From Thioclava sediminum (GTDB lineage Bacteria > Pseudomonadota > Alphaproteobacteria > Rhodobacterales > Rhodobacteraceae), in NCBI RefSeq assembly GCF_002020355.1, contig NZ_MPZV01000002.1:62001-126000 (forward strand): a stretch of DNA of 64,000 nucleotides, written 5' to 3'. The notes below the pieces were generated by a model. That model searched no databases. It had not been told where the DNA came from and saw only the letters and a program-made list of their open reading frames with translations. The position numbers were made by a program, and so were the translations under genes. Below are positions 40,149 through 48,899 of this stretch, one piece after another; the stretch's first letter is position 1; each line of letters starts with the position of its first letter.

Positions 40149-40468
40149 TTATAGCCCTCCCAGTCGGGGCGTTTCGCTTTGATCTTCGCGATCACATCGG
40201 CGGGGGGCTCGGTGGTCTGCGCCTTGTAGGTCGCAAACACCTCGAGCGTGTTGGTGTCGCGTGCAGCCAGGAACCACTTGCCGCAGCCATAGGCGTGCCG
40301 CCAGCGCTCGAAATGGACGCCTTTCGGGTTCTTGCGGGCGAACAGGTAGCCCTCGAACTCGTCATCCGACGAGCCCGGCCCGAAGCGCTTGAGATGCGCC
40401 TCGCCGCCCGGGGCGAATTCGGTTTCCTCGGCGATGACGCCGCAGCAGGGACAGGTGAGGGTCAGCAT
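40145..40468 (-). CDS. soxD: sarcosine oxidase delta subunit
   Basis: 107 aa. Its zinc-binding SoxD signature is TCPCCG at residues 5-10 and RHAYGCGKWF near 57-66. The smallest subunit of the complex, it lies between soxB and soxA in the usual BDAG order. Confidence 0.95.
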   Translation of the reverse strand: MLTLTCPCCGVIAEETEFAPGGEAHLKRFGPGSSDDEFEGYLFARKNPKGVHFERWRHAYGCGKWFLAARDTNTLEVFATYKAQTTEPPADVIAKIKAKRPDWEGYK

Positions 40469-40538
40469 TTGGGATGCACCTCGCAGTTGGAGAGCGCCGG
40501 GAGGGATTTGAAGCAGGTCGAAAGGGAGGTCGTCTTCA

Positions 40539-41783
40539 TCAGTGCGCCACCCCTGCGGCGACGCTTTCGTCGATGAAGCGGCCTTCCTTGAAACGGTCGA
40601 GCCCGAATTGGTCGGTCAGCGGCGAGTGGCCGCGCGCGATCAGTTCGGCCATGCCATAGCCCGAGCCCGGGATCGCCTTGAACCCGCCGGTGCCCCAGCC
40701 GCAATTGACGAAGATGCCCTCGACCGGCGTTTTCGACAGGATGGGCGAGCGGTCACCGGTCATGTCCACGATGCCGCCCCATTGGCGCAGCATCTTGAGG
40801 CGCGAGATGATCGGGAAGGTCTCGACCAGCGCGCGGGTGGTTTCCTCGACATGGTGCCACGAGCCGCGCTGGGTGTAGTTGTTGAACCCGTCGGTGCCGC
40901 CGCCGATCACCATCTCGCCCTTGTCGGATTGCGACATGTAGCCGTGCACGGTGTTGGCCATCACGACGACGTCCATGCAGGGTTTGATCGGCTCGGACAC
41001 CCAGGCCTGCAGCGCCACGCTCTCGATCGGCAGACGGAAGCCCGCCATTTCGGCCATGACTGAGGAGTGCCCCGCGACGACGATGGCGAGCTGTTCGCAG
41101 TCGATCTCGCCCTTGCTGGTCGAGATGCCCTGCACCTTGCCGCCTTCGGTGCGCACACCGGTCACTTCGCATTTCTGGATGATATCCATGCCCATGTCCG
41201 AGCAGGCCCGTGCATAGCCCCAGGCCACCGCGTCGTGCCGTGCCGTGCCGCCGCGCTTTTGCAGCAGCGCGCCCAGCACCGGATAGCGCGGCCCGTCGAT
41301 ATTGATGATCGGCACGAGGTCCTTGACCTGCTGCGGCCCGATCCATTCCGTGTCGATGCCTTGCAGGCGGTTCGCGTGCACCGTGCGCTTGTAGCCGCGC
41401 ACCTCATGCTCGGTCTGGCCCAGCATCAGAAGACCGCGCGGCGAGAACATCACGTTGTAGTTCAGGTCCTGGCTGAGATCCTCGTAAAGCGCGCGGGCTT
41501 TCTCGTAGATCGCCGCCGACGGATCCTGCAGGTAGTTCGAGCGGATGATCGTGGTGTTGCGGCCCGTATTGCCGCCGCCCAGCCAGCCTTTCTCGATCAC
41601 CGCGACATCGGTGATGCCATGCACCTTACCGAGGTAATAGGCGGTGGCGAGGCCATGCCCGCCCGCCCCCACGACGATGACCTTGTAGCGTTTCTCCGGC
41701 TCGGGGGAGCGCCATGCTCGTTCCCAGCCGCGATGGAAGCGCATCGCCTCACGTGCAACGGCAAACATCGAATAGCGTTTCAT
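40539..41783 (-). CDS. soxB: sarcosine oxidase beta subunit
   Basis: 414 aa from the ATG at 41783 (MKRYSMFAV), behind GGAGG; the open frame runs far upstream through ccmI antisense and is not used. The FAD-binding GAGGHG is at 39-44. HDAVAW near 176 is in the region that carries covalent FMN in this family. GWGTGGFKAIPGSG marks the C-terminus. It holds the active site oxidising sarcosine. It leads the operon and is divergent from ccmI. Confidence 0.96.
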   Translation of the reverse strand: MKRYSMFAVAREAMRFHRGWERAWRSPEPEKRYKVIVVGAGGHGLATAYYLGKVHGITDVAVIEKGWLGGGNTGRNTTIIRSNYLQDPSAAIYEKARALYEDLSQDLNYNVMFSPRGLLMLGQTEHEVRGYKRTVHANRLQGIDTEWIGPQQVKDLVPIINIDGPRYPVLGALLQKRGGTARHDAVAWGYARACSDMGMDIIQKCEVTGVRTEGGKVQGISTSKGEIDCEQLAIVVAGHSSVMAEMAGFRLPIESVALQAWVSEPIKPCMDVVVMANTVHGYMSQSDKGEMVIGGGTDGFNNYTQRGSWHHVEETTRALVETFPIISRLKMLRQWGGIVDMTGDRSPILSKTPVEGIFVNCGWGTGGFKAIPGSGYGMAELIARGHSPLTDQFGLDRFKEGRFIDESVAAGVAH

Positions 41784-41975
41784 GAGCGCGCCTCCGAGCA
41801 ATCTCGACTCTTTCGCCTTTGTGATGGACCGGGGCGGCGGACGAAAGCCCCCCTGTTGCGGCATCGCAGGGAAAAAAGCGACATGGGCCTGCGACATCGA
41901 GTTCCATTCACGCGCTAGACCCTTTCGGCGCGGCGTCATCTCGCCTAAATGGGGAACGAAGGATGAGGAGACGCC

Positions 41976-43550
41976 ATGCTGTTCTGGATTATCGCCGCCG
42001 CGCTCGTTGCGGTCATCGCGCTTTTGTTCGCCCTTGCGCTGCTGCGCGGGCGCGGCGAGGACGAGATGGCCCCTGCGGCCTCGTATGACGTGCAGGTCTA
42101 TCGCGACCAGCTGCGCGATCTGGAGCGCGACGTCGAACGCGGCGTCACCTCGCGCGAGGAAGCCGACCGCGCGAAGCTGGAAATTTCGCGCCGGATGCTC
42201 GAGGCCGACCGCAAGGCGCAGGCAGGCTCCGATCTGGGCCGCGCGCCAAAAGGGGCGACCATCGCGGTCGTGCTCGGCGTCGTCGTGATTTTCGGCGGGG
42301 CATTCGCGCTTTACGATTACGTGGGGCAGGACGGGTACGAAGACCAGCCCATCGGCGTGCGTCTTGCGGATGCCGACAAGCTTTATGACAGCCGCCCCTC
42401 GCAGGCCGAGGCCGAGAAAATGGCCAAGGCCCGCGCGACCGCCCCTCAATCCAACCCGGATCCGCAATTCCTCGCACTGATGAAGAAGCTGCGCGAAGCC
42501 GTGGCGAAAAAGCCCAACGATCCGAAAGGTCTCGAATTGCTGGCACGCAACGAGGCGACTCTGGGCAACTTCGATGCCGCATGGAAGGCGCAGCAGCGTC
42601 TCGTCGCGACCAAGGGCGATTCTGCGACGGCGCAGGATTACGCCGAGCTGGGCGACATGATGGCCGTCGCGGCAGGCGGAATGATCACCCCCGAGGCGGA
42701 GAAAGTCTTCGCGACCGCACTGACGATGGATCCGAAGAACGGGCTGTCGCTCTATTATGTCGGCCTGATGATGCTGCAGAACGGGCGTGCCGACCGCGCG
42801 TTCCGCTTCTGGGACAGCGCGTTGCGCAACTCGGAGAATAGCGACCCCTGGGTGCCGATGATGCGGCAGAACATCGAGGAACTGGCATGGCTCGCGGGCG
42901 AGAAGGACTACACCCCGCCCAGACCGCGCGGCGCCCCCGGCCCGTCGCAGGCCGATGTCGCGGCGGCGGCGGATATGTCGCCCGAGGCCCGTCAGGACAT
43001 GATCCGCTCGATGGTAGAACGGCTGAACGACCGGCTCGCACAGGAAGGTGGTAGCGCGGATGATTGGGCACGCCTGATCTCCTCCCTGCGCATGATCGGC
43101 GAGGTCGACCGCGCCGATGCGATCTATGGCGAAGCGAAGGGCAAATTCGGCTCGCGCCCGGAAGACATGGCGAAGATCGATGCGGCCCATCAGGCGCCCG
43201 CCGGTCAGGCGCTCAAGGATATGGGTGGCGCCTCGGCGGGGCAAAGCGCACCGCAAGCGGCACCCGCCCTCCCCGGCCCGAGCGCCCAGCAGATGAAGGA
43301 GGCGCAGTCCATGACGCCCGAGGAGCGCCAGCAGATGATCCAGGGCATGGTCGACGGTCTCTTTGACCGGCTGACCACCGACGGCGGCACGCCGCAGGAA
43401 TGGGCCCGCGTGATCTCGTCGCTCGCGACTCTGGGCGAGAACGCACGCGCCAAGGAAGCCTGGGGCGAGGCACAAAAGGCGCTGGCCGACAACCCGGACG
43501 CGCTGGCTCAGGTCGAGGCAGCCGCGAAATCGGCAGGTGTGGCGGAATGA
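41976..43550 (+). CDS. ccmI: cytochrome c maturation protein CcmI
   Basis: 524 aa. There are two N-terminal helices (about 3-22 and 88-110) flanking a cytoplasmic leucine-zipper-like loop (YRDQLRDLERDVERGV), then periplasmic TPR repeats. The C-terminus has two related segments (SPEARQDMIRSMVERLNDRL and TPEERQQMIQGMVDGLFDRL) about 110 residues apart, an internal duplication. It chaperones apocytochromes to the haem ligation complex. It overlaps ruvX by 4 bp. Confidence 0.93.
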   Translation: MLFWIIAAALVAVIALLFALALLRGRGEDEMAPAASYDVQVYRDQLRDLERDVERGVTSREEADRAKLEISRRMLEADRKAQAGSDLGRAPKGATIAVVLGVVVIFGGAFALYDYVGQDGYEDQPIGVRLADADKLYDSRPSQAEAEKMAKARATAPQSNPDPQFLALMKKLREAVAKKPNDPKGLELLARNEATLGNFDAAWKAQQRLVATKGDSATAQDYAELGDMMAVAAGGMITPEAEKVFATALTMDPKNGLSLYYVGLMMLQNGRADRAFRFWDSALRNSENSDPWVPMMRQNIEELAWLAGEKDYTPPRPRGAPGPSQADVAAAADMSPEARQDMIRSMVERLNDRLAQEGGSADDWARLISSLRMIGEVDRADAIYGEAKGKFGSRPEDMAKIDAAHQAPAGQALKDMGGASAGQSAPQAAPALPGPSAQQMKEAQSMTPEERQQMIQGMVDGLFDRLTTDGGTPQEWARVISSLATLGENARAKEAWGEAQKALADNPDALAQVEAAAKSAGVAE

Positions 43551-44020
43551 TCTGCGAGACGATCGAAGAGTTCGCCGAAGCGATCCCCCGCATGGGCGGG
43601 GTCGCGGGGCTCGATCTGGGCACCAAGACCATCGGCGTCGCGGTGTCCGACGGGCTGCGCTCGGTCGCGACACCGCTCTCGACGATCAAACGCAAGAAAT
43701 TCGGCGTCGATGCCGAGGCGCTCCTGAAGATCGTGGCGGAGCGCGAGCTGAAGGGCCTGATCCTAGGCCTGCCGAAGAACATGGACGGGACCGAGGGCGC
43801 GCGCTGCCAATCGACCCGTGCCTTCGCCCGCAACCTTAGCCGCCTCACCGATCTGCCGATCAGCTATTGGGACGAGCGGCTGAGCACGGTCGCCGCCGAA
43901 CGCGCGATGCTGGAGGCCGACATGTCGCGCGCCAAACGCGCCGAGGCGATCGACCACGTCGCGGCCAGCTTCATCCTGCAAGGCGCGCTGGATCGACTGC
44001 GCTATCTGGGGGCGGCATGA
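43547..44020 (+). CDS. ruvX: RuvX/YqgF family Holliday-junction resolvase-like nuclease
   Basis: 157 aa from the ATG at 43547, embedded in the ccmI stop (ATGA). The RNase-H-like fold shows GLDLGTKTIGVAVSD (first catalytic Asp), GLPKNMDGTEG and a C-terminal WDERLSTVAAERAM plus DHVAASFILQ. In bacteria it acts in 16S rRNA 5-prime maturation and/or junction resolution. Confidence 0.95.
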   Translation: MICETIEEFAEAIPRMGGVAGLDLGTKTIGVAVSDGLRSVATPLSTIKRKKFGVDAEALLKIVAERELKGLILGLPKNMDGTEGARCQSTRAFARNLSRLTDLPISYWDERLSTVAAERAMLEADMSRAKRAEAIDHVAASFILQGALDRLRYLGAA

Positions 44021-44262
44021 ACGATCCGCAAAACACCGACGACATCTGGAAACGCGCCGAGATCGAGAGCCCCTGCGTCAAGCTCTGCCAGATCCACCCC
44101 GAGGCGCGGATCTGCATCGGCTGCTACCGCACGATGGAAGAAATCGGCGCATGGTCGCGGATGACGCCCGAGGCGCGCCGCGAAGTGATGGCGGAACTGC
44201 CCGAGCGCGCGCCGCAACTTCGCAAACGCCGGGGCGGGCGCGCGGGGCGGCAGGACCGCTGA
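44017..44262 (+). CDS. DUF1289 family protein
   Basis: 81 aa starting at the ATG at 44017, which overlaps the ruvX stop. The DUF1289 cysteine pattern is complete: SPCVKLC, then ICIGCYRTMEEI. Four Cys suggest a metal or Fe-S site. The C-terminus is Arg/Gly-rich. Its function is unknown. It is last of a translationally coupled trio and convergent with the ABC gene after 4 bp. Confidence 0.9.
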   Translation: MNDPQNTDDIWKRAEIESPCVKLCQIHPEARICIGCYRTMEEIGAWSRMTPEARREVMAELPERAPQLRKRRGGRAGRQDR

Positions 44263-44266
44263 GCGC

Positions 44267-45367
44267 TTAAGCGCCAGCCCCTTTCGCCGGGAAGACGAAG
44301 CAGCGATCACGGCGGATCATCAGCCACATCGGCGTGCCGGGCTTCGGCAGGAAGACGTTCGGGACGCTGGCGCGCAGGATCGTGCCGTCGAAATCCATCC
44401 GAAACTCGACGAGGCTCTCGCGGCCCAAGAAGCGCGCGCGTTCGACCACGCCACGCGCGGGCGTTCCGTCCTGCGGCGTCGGGGCCGGGCCGCGCCCTGC
44501 CCGGTCGAAATCGATCTTCAGGTGCTGCGGGCGGATCACGATGTCGATCTCGGTCCCGTCCGCGTGGCCCGGCGTCAGGAAATCGCCGAATGCGGTCTCG
44601 GTCAGCGCGTCCTTCACCTGCCCCTTGAGCACGTTCACATCCGAGAAGAACGCCGCCGCCGCGCGATCCACCGGCGCGTTGTAAAGGTTGTAGGGCGCAC
44701 CGCGCTGCACGATTTTCCCGCCGCGCATCAGCAGGATCTCATCGGCCATCCGCATCGCCTCATGCGGCTCATGCGTGACCAGAAGAACGGCCGTGTTTTC
44801 CTCTTTCAGAAGCGCCAGCGTCTCGTCGCGGATATCGTCGCGCAGGCGCTCGTCCAGTCCCGAGAAAGGCTCATCCATCAAGAGGATACGCGGCCGTGGC
44901 GCAAGCGCGCGCGCCAGTGCCACGCGCTGCTGCTCGCCGCCCGAAAGCCCGTGCGGATAGCTGTCGCGATGCCGCGTGAGCCGCACCTTCCCGAGCAGTT
45001 CCGTCACGCGGGCGCGTTTCGCCGCTGAGTCGCCCTTGAGGCCGAAGGCGATATTCTCGGCCACCGTCAGATGCGGAAACAGCGCGAAGTCCTGAAACAT
45101 CAGCCCGATCGCGCGTTGCTCGGGCGGGATACGGAACACCGTGTCGCAGATCAGCTTACCATCGACGTAGATCTCGCCCGTATCCTGCATGTCGACGCCC
45201 GCGATCAGCCGCAGCGTCGTCGATTTGCCGCAGCCCGAGGGGCCCAGCAGACAGGTCACCTGCCCCGCGGGGATCGCGAAGGACACGTCATCGACGACGG
45301 CCCGCCCGTCGAACACGCGGCCAAGCGCGCGAACTTCGAGGCGCGGAGGGGGTAATTGTGCGCTCAT
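44267..45367 (-). CDS. ABC transporter ATP-binding protein, iron(III) FbpC-like
   Basis: 366 aa. Walker [10 protein letters not shown] is at 42-50; the signature is LSGGEQQRVALARALA; Walker B is ILLMDEPFSGLD. The C-terminal TOBE-like regulatory domain runs from about 240. The domain plan matches FbpC/FutC of ferric-binding-protein systems (or the related thiamine/polyamine set). No permease or binding-protein gene is adjacent, so it is an orphan here and the substrate stays open. Confidence 0.85.
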   Translation of the reverse strand: MSAQLPPPRLEVRALGRVFDGRAVVDDVSFAIPAGQVTCLLGPSGCGKSTTLRLIAGVDMQDTGEIYVDGKLICDTVFRIPPEQRAIGLMFQDFALFPHLTVAENIAFGLKGDSAAKRARVTELLGKVRLTRHRDSYPHGLSGGEQQRVALARALAPRPRILLMDEPFSGLDERLRDDIRDETLALLKEENTAVLLVTHEPHEAMRMADEILLMRGGKIVQRGAPYNLYNAPVDRAAAAFFSDVNVLKGQVKDALTETAFGDFLTPGHADGTEIDIVIRPQHLKIDFDRAGRGPAPTPQDGTPARGVVERARFLGRESLVEFRMDFDGTILRASVPNVFLPKPGTPMWLMIRRDRCFVFPAKGAGA

Positions 45368-45463
45368 ACAGCGAAATCTCGACCGAAAGTGTCAGGCAAT
45401 GCAGGGCGGGAGATAGCAGCCCCCCGCCCCCCAAGCAAGCCCGGCAGGTCCGGCAGACCCGGC

Positions 45464-46243
45464 TTAGATCGAGATGTTGTTCAGCCCGCCGTCGAGCATC
45501 ACGTTCTGCCCGACCATGAAACCCGCATGGCCCGAACACATGAAGGCGCAGGTCGCGCCGAACTCCTCGGGCGTGCCGTAGCGGCCCGCCGGGATCGTCG
45601 CCTCGCGTTGCGCTTTCGCCTCCTCGACCGAGATGCCCTTCGCCTTCGCTGCCCCGGTATCGAGCGATACCGCGCGGTCGGTCGCGTGCAGGCCCGGCAG
45701 CAGGTTGTTGATGTTCACGCCATATTCGGCGACCTGCCGCGAGGTGCCAGCGACGAAGCCGGTCAGGCCCGACCGCGCGGAATTCGACAGGCCGAGCTGC
45801 GCAATCGGCGCGCGCACGGATTGCGAGGTGATGTTGACCACCCGCCCCCAGCGCTGCTCGATCATGGCAGGCAAAACCGCCTGCATCATCGCGATCGGCG
45901 CGAGCATGTTCGCGTCGAGCGCCGCGATGAAATCGTCACGCGACCAGTCGCGCCAGTTGCCCGGGGGCGGGCCGCCCGCATTGGTCACCAGAATGTCGAC
46001 CTCGCCCGCTTCGCTCAGCACCGCCGCGCGCCCCTCGGGCGTGGTGATGTCGGCGGCCACGGGCGTCACGGTCACCCCGGTCGCAGCCATGATCTCGTTC
46101 GCGGTCGCGGCCAGCGCATCGGCACCCCGCGCGTTCAGCACGATCTCGACGCCCGCCTGCGCAAGCGCCATCGCGCAGCCCCGTCCAAGCCCTTTCGACC
46201 CCGCACATACGATCGCCTTGCGGCCCTTGATCCCAAGATCCAT
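45464..46243 (-). CDS. short-chain dehydrogenase/reductase
   Basis: 259 aa, classical SDR. The cofactor loop is GSKGLGRG (a variant of TGxxxGxG), followed by NAGG. The catalytic set appears altered: after NITSQS the Tyr-x-x-x-Lys position reads SNSARSG, so the usual Tyr and Lys are replaced (Asn-Ser-Ala-Arg). This subgroup occurs in other bacteria and its substrate is unknown. It is alone and divergent from the Hint gene. Confidence 0.85.
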   Translation of the reverse strand: MDLGIKGRKAIVCAGSKGLGRGCAMALAQAGVEIVLNARGADALAATANEIMAATGVTVTPVAADITTPEGRAAVLSEAGEVDILVTNAGGPPPGNWRDWSRDDFIAALDANMLAPIAMMQAVLPAMIEQRWGRVVNITSQSVRAPIAQLGLSNSARSGLTGFVAGTSRQVAEYGVNINNLLPGLHATDRAVSLDTGAAKAKGISVEEAKAQREATIPAGRYGTPEEFGATCAFMCSGHAGFMVGQNVMLDGGLNNISI

Positions 46244-46455
46244 CGCGCCCTCTCCTTTGCTGTCATTCTCCGGCGTGCTCCGGCGGGGCCCCTCGCACGA
46301 AACACCGCGCGCCGCCCTGCCAGCTTCGCCTCGGACAGTAGCTTGCGCGCGGGGGAGGACAAGCGCGCTGTCGCCGCTTGACCATCGGGAGCAGCCCGCG
46401 GTAAGCCGATGCGATCCATCAGTTTCAGACGGCCCGGCAGGGCGAGGGAGAGCGC

Positions 46456-47439
46456 GTGTCCAACCCGAGCCAGATCGTTCACGTCTTCGAGGCCGAGGAT
46501 ATCTGGGTCACTTCCGGGGCCAATCAGGGCGACGCGCTCGGTCCTGCCGAAGACTGCGAACCCGGCGACATCTATCAGCTTCATCGCGCCGCCAAACCGC
46601 GTCGCCTCGTGCTGGCCCAGCAAGGCGCCGCGCCGATCGTGGCGACAGGCTCCGAGATCGGCGCGCCGGGCGATGCGCTCGCGCTGATCGCGCGGCACCT
46701 GCTGATCACGCCCGAGGGCGACACGGTCGATATCCTGATGATCCGCCACGACGCGACGGGCGCGCTTTATGCGCTGCCGCTTTCACCGATGGCGGCGCGC
46801 TTCGATTACACGCTTCTGGAAGCCAGCGAAGACCCCGGCGAGGCGCTGCTGTCGGACCTCGTCTGCGTGGCCTTCACCACCGGCACGATGATCACGCTCG
46901 CGGGCGGCGCGCAGATGCCGATCGAGCAACTCACTCCGGGCGCGCGCGTCCTGACCCGCGATAACGGCCCGCAACCGGTGAAGCTGGTGGCGAAGGCGAC
47001 GATGCGCGCGCTGGGGTCTTTCGCGCCGGTCGTGATTTCGGCGGGCGTGCTGGGCAACGAGGGCGATCTGGTGATCTCGCCCCATCACCGCGTGTTCCTC
47101 TATCGCCGCGGCGTGCACAAGCTGGGCGACACGTCGGAAATCCTCGTGCAGGCAAAGCATCTCGTCGATGGCGAGAATGTCTGGCAGCGCGAGGGCGGTT
47201 TCGTCGATTACTACGCGCTGGTCTTCGATCGGCACGAGATCATCTATGCCGAGGGCATCCCGGTGGAGAGCCTGATGGTCTCGGAAGCGACGCTCTCGCT
47301 GCTTCCCGAAGAACTCGGCCGCGAGATTTCAAACCGCCTGCCCGACCTCGCCCATCGTCAGCATTTCGGTACGGAAGCCACACGCGAACTGCTGGACCGG
47401 ATCGGGCGCGAGAAGCTGTTCCGCAAGCGCAAGGACTGA
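46456..47439 (+). CDS. Hint (hedgehog/intein) domain protein
   Basis: 327 aa from a GTG at 46456, behind AGGGAG. Residues about 137-285 form the Hint domain: CVAFTTGTMITLAGGAQMPIEQLTPGARVLT, with the N-terminal Cys of the block and ISPHHRVFLYR holding the conserved His. Residues 1-130 form a separate N-terminal domain. In Rhodobacteraceae such proteins are common and often linked to secreted RTX-like proteins; the self-cleavage activity is untested. Confidence 0.88.
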   Translation: MSNPSQIVHVFEAEDIWVTSGANQGDALGPAEDCEPGDIYQLHRAAKPRRLVLAQQGAAPIVATGSEIGAPGDALALIARHLLITPEGDTVDILMIRHDATGALYALPLSPMAARFDYTLLEASEDPGEALLSDLVCVAFTTGTMITLAGGAQMPIEQLTPGARVLTRDNGPQPVKLVAKATMRALGSFAPVVISAGVLGNEGDLVISPHHRVFLYRRGVHKLGDTSEILVQAKHLVDGENVWQREGGFVDYYALVFDRHEIIYAEGIPVESLMVSEATLSLLPEELGREISNRLPDLAHRQHFGTEATRELLDRIGREKLFRKRKD

Positions 47440-47446
47440 GGGTGGA

Positions 47447-47461
47447 GGGGGCGCTGCCCCC
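47447..47461 (+). terminator. G/C hairpin after the Hint gene
   Basis: GGGGGC-gct-GCCCCC begins 8 bp past the stop. It has no clear U-run. It also lies downstream of the hisN 3-prime element when read on the minus strand, about 80 bp away. Confidence 0.4.
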
Positions 47462-47540
47462 GCTCTTCTCTGCCCTCCGCTCGCGCTTCGGGCGTTCGGC
47501 GGGGCGTCCTTCCACTGGAAGGCTGCTAAACCCGCCTCAC

Positions 47541-47570
47541 CCCCCGGGATATTTTTGCCAAGAGGAAGAG
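47541..47570 (-). repeat. 3-prime composite element after hisN
   Basis: Directly after the hisN stop on the gene strand comes CTTCCTCTTGG, then CAAAAATATCCCGGGGG. The core is nearly identical to the elements after glyS and urtB. The G/C hairpin that follows is farther away (47447-47461). Confidence 0.65.
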
Positions 47571-47571
47571 G

Positions 47572-48390
47572 TTAGCCGTTCAGCACGTCGAGCGCGGCTG
47601 CGTGGATCTCGGGCGATGCGGCAGCAAGCACCTGCCCGCCGCGATGGGCCGGACCGCCCTGCCAGTTGGTGACAAGGCCACCCGCCGCCTCGATCACCGC
47701 GATCGGAGCCGCGACGTCATAGGGCTGCAGCCCCGCCTCGACCACCAGATCGATCTGACCGGCGGCGAGCAGCGCATAGGCGTAGCAATCCATGCCGTAG
47801 CGCGTCAGCCGCACCTGTTGCGAAAGCCGCGCGAAGGCCGCGCCTTCGTCGGGCGTGCCGACTTCGGGGAAGGTGGTGAAAAGCGTCGCGCTGTCGAGCC
47901 CGCGCCCGCTGCGCACGCCGAGACCGCGCCCGCCATGCGGCCCCTCCAGCGTCGCGCGGCCGAAGCCGCCGGTGAAACGCTCTCCGATATAGGGCTGGTC
48001 GATCACGCCCATCATAGGCGCGCCGGGGCCATCCGCTTCCTCGGCGCATAGCGCGATCAGCACGCCCCAGGTCGGCGTACCCGACAGGTAGCCGCGCGTG
48101 CCGTCGATCGGGTCGAGCACCCATGTCAGGCCGCTCTCGCCACGGGTCACCCCATGTTCTTCACCGTAGATGCCGTCTTGCGGGCGGCGTTCCGCGATCA
48201 GGGCGCGCATCGCGGCCTCGGCGGAGCGGTCGGCCTCGGTCACCGGATCGAAACCGCCTTCGAGCTTGTTATCCGCGCCGATCCCGCCCACGGGCCGGAA
48301 CTGCGCCAGGGTCTCGCGACGGGCGCAATCGGCAAGGTCATTGGCCAGCACGGCGAGCGCCGCACGGGTATCGGTGTCGAGATCAAGCAT
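47572..48390 (-). CDS. hisN: inositol-monophosphatase family phosphatase, likely histidinol-phosphatase
   Basis: 272 aa. The Mg2+-binding IMPase motifs are DPVTEADRSAE, GEEHG, WVLDPIDGTRGY and, near the C-terminus, PYDVAAPIAVIEAAGG. The GTRGY and DVAAP variants are typical of HisN-type (actinobacterial/alphaproteobacterial histidinol phosphatase) members rather than SuhB. No his genes are adjacent, so the substrate is inferred from family pattern. Confidence 0.82.
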   Translation of the reverse strand: MLDLDTDTRAALAVLANDLADCARRETLAQFRPVGGIGADNKLEGGFDPVTEADRSAEAAMRALIAERRPQDGIYGEEHGVTRGESGLTWVLDPIDGTRGYLSGTPTWGVLIALCAEEADGPGAPMMGVIDQPYIGERFTGGFGRATLEGPHGGRGLGVRSGRGLDSATLFTTFPEVGTPDEGAAFARLSQQVRLTRYGMDCYAYALLAAGQIDLVVEAGLQPYDVAAPIAVIEAAGGLVTNWQGGPAHRGGQVLAAASPEIHAAALDVLNG

Positions 48391-48445
48391 CGGTGTCCTC
48401 CCCGGGCCGTGCCGTCACCGCAACCGCCCCCCAGAAATGAGATAA

Positions 48446-48467
48446 GGGGAGCGGTAACCGCCCCCCT
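48446..48467 (-). terminator. hairpin after the XRE regulator
   Basis: An imperfect G/C dyad GGGGAGCGG / CCGCCCCC around a TAA loop, between the XRE stop and the hisN start. Read on the minus strand it is followed by TTATCTCATTT. A weak terminator is likely. Confidence 0.4.
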
Positions 48468-48536
48468 TCTCCGGGTCAAGCTGCCGACCGCCCCACATTC
48501 GGTCGCCAGTTGCGCCTAAACTCGTCTGCGTGGCGC

Positions 48537-48899
48537 TCAGGCCGCGTCGGACAGAACCTTGGCCAGTTCGAACAGCCGGCGGCGCTGCGCCTCCGGGATC
48601 GCGTAATAGGAACGCACGAGTGCGAGCGCCTCCTTGTCGGACAGAATATCCCCCGCCACTTCCGGTTGCATCCCGCTGTCTTCCGCGAGACCCTCGAAGA
48701 AGAACGAGATCGGAACCTCGAGCGCATCCGCGATATCCCAGAGACGCGACGCCGAGACGCGATTCATCCCGGTTTCGTATTTCTGAATCTGCTGGAATTT
48801 GATCCCAACTTTGTCCGCAAGCTGTTGTTGGGTCATCCCAATCATCCAGCGCCGGTGCCGGATACGCTTGCCCACGTGGACATCAACCGGATGCTTCAT
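48537..48899 (-). CDS. XRE-family helix-turn-helix regulator
   Basis: 120 aa. The HTH_3 domain spans residues 10-65 (IGMTQQQLADKVGIKFQQIQKYETGMNRVSAS). The C-terminal tail (66-120) is helical and probably a dimerisation or oligomerisation region (ALALVRSYYAIPEAQRRRLFELAKVL). This one-domain-plus-tail type is widespread in alphaproteobacteria. The upstream gap contains two dyads that could be its own operator. Confidence 0.9.
   Translation of the reverse strand: MKHPVDVHVGKRIRHRRWMIGMTQQQLADKVGIKFQQIQKYETGMNRVSASRLWDIADALEVPISFFFEGLAEDSGMQPEVAGDILSDKEALALVRSYYAIPEAQRRRLFELAKVLSDAA

Noticed and set aside
41784-43674. Upstream extension of soxB on the minus strand
   Set aside because: The open frame continues through antisense ccmI, but MKRYSMFAV at 41783 with GGAGG is the family start.
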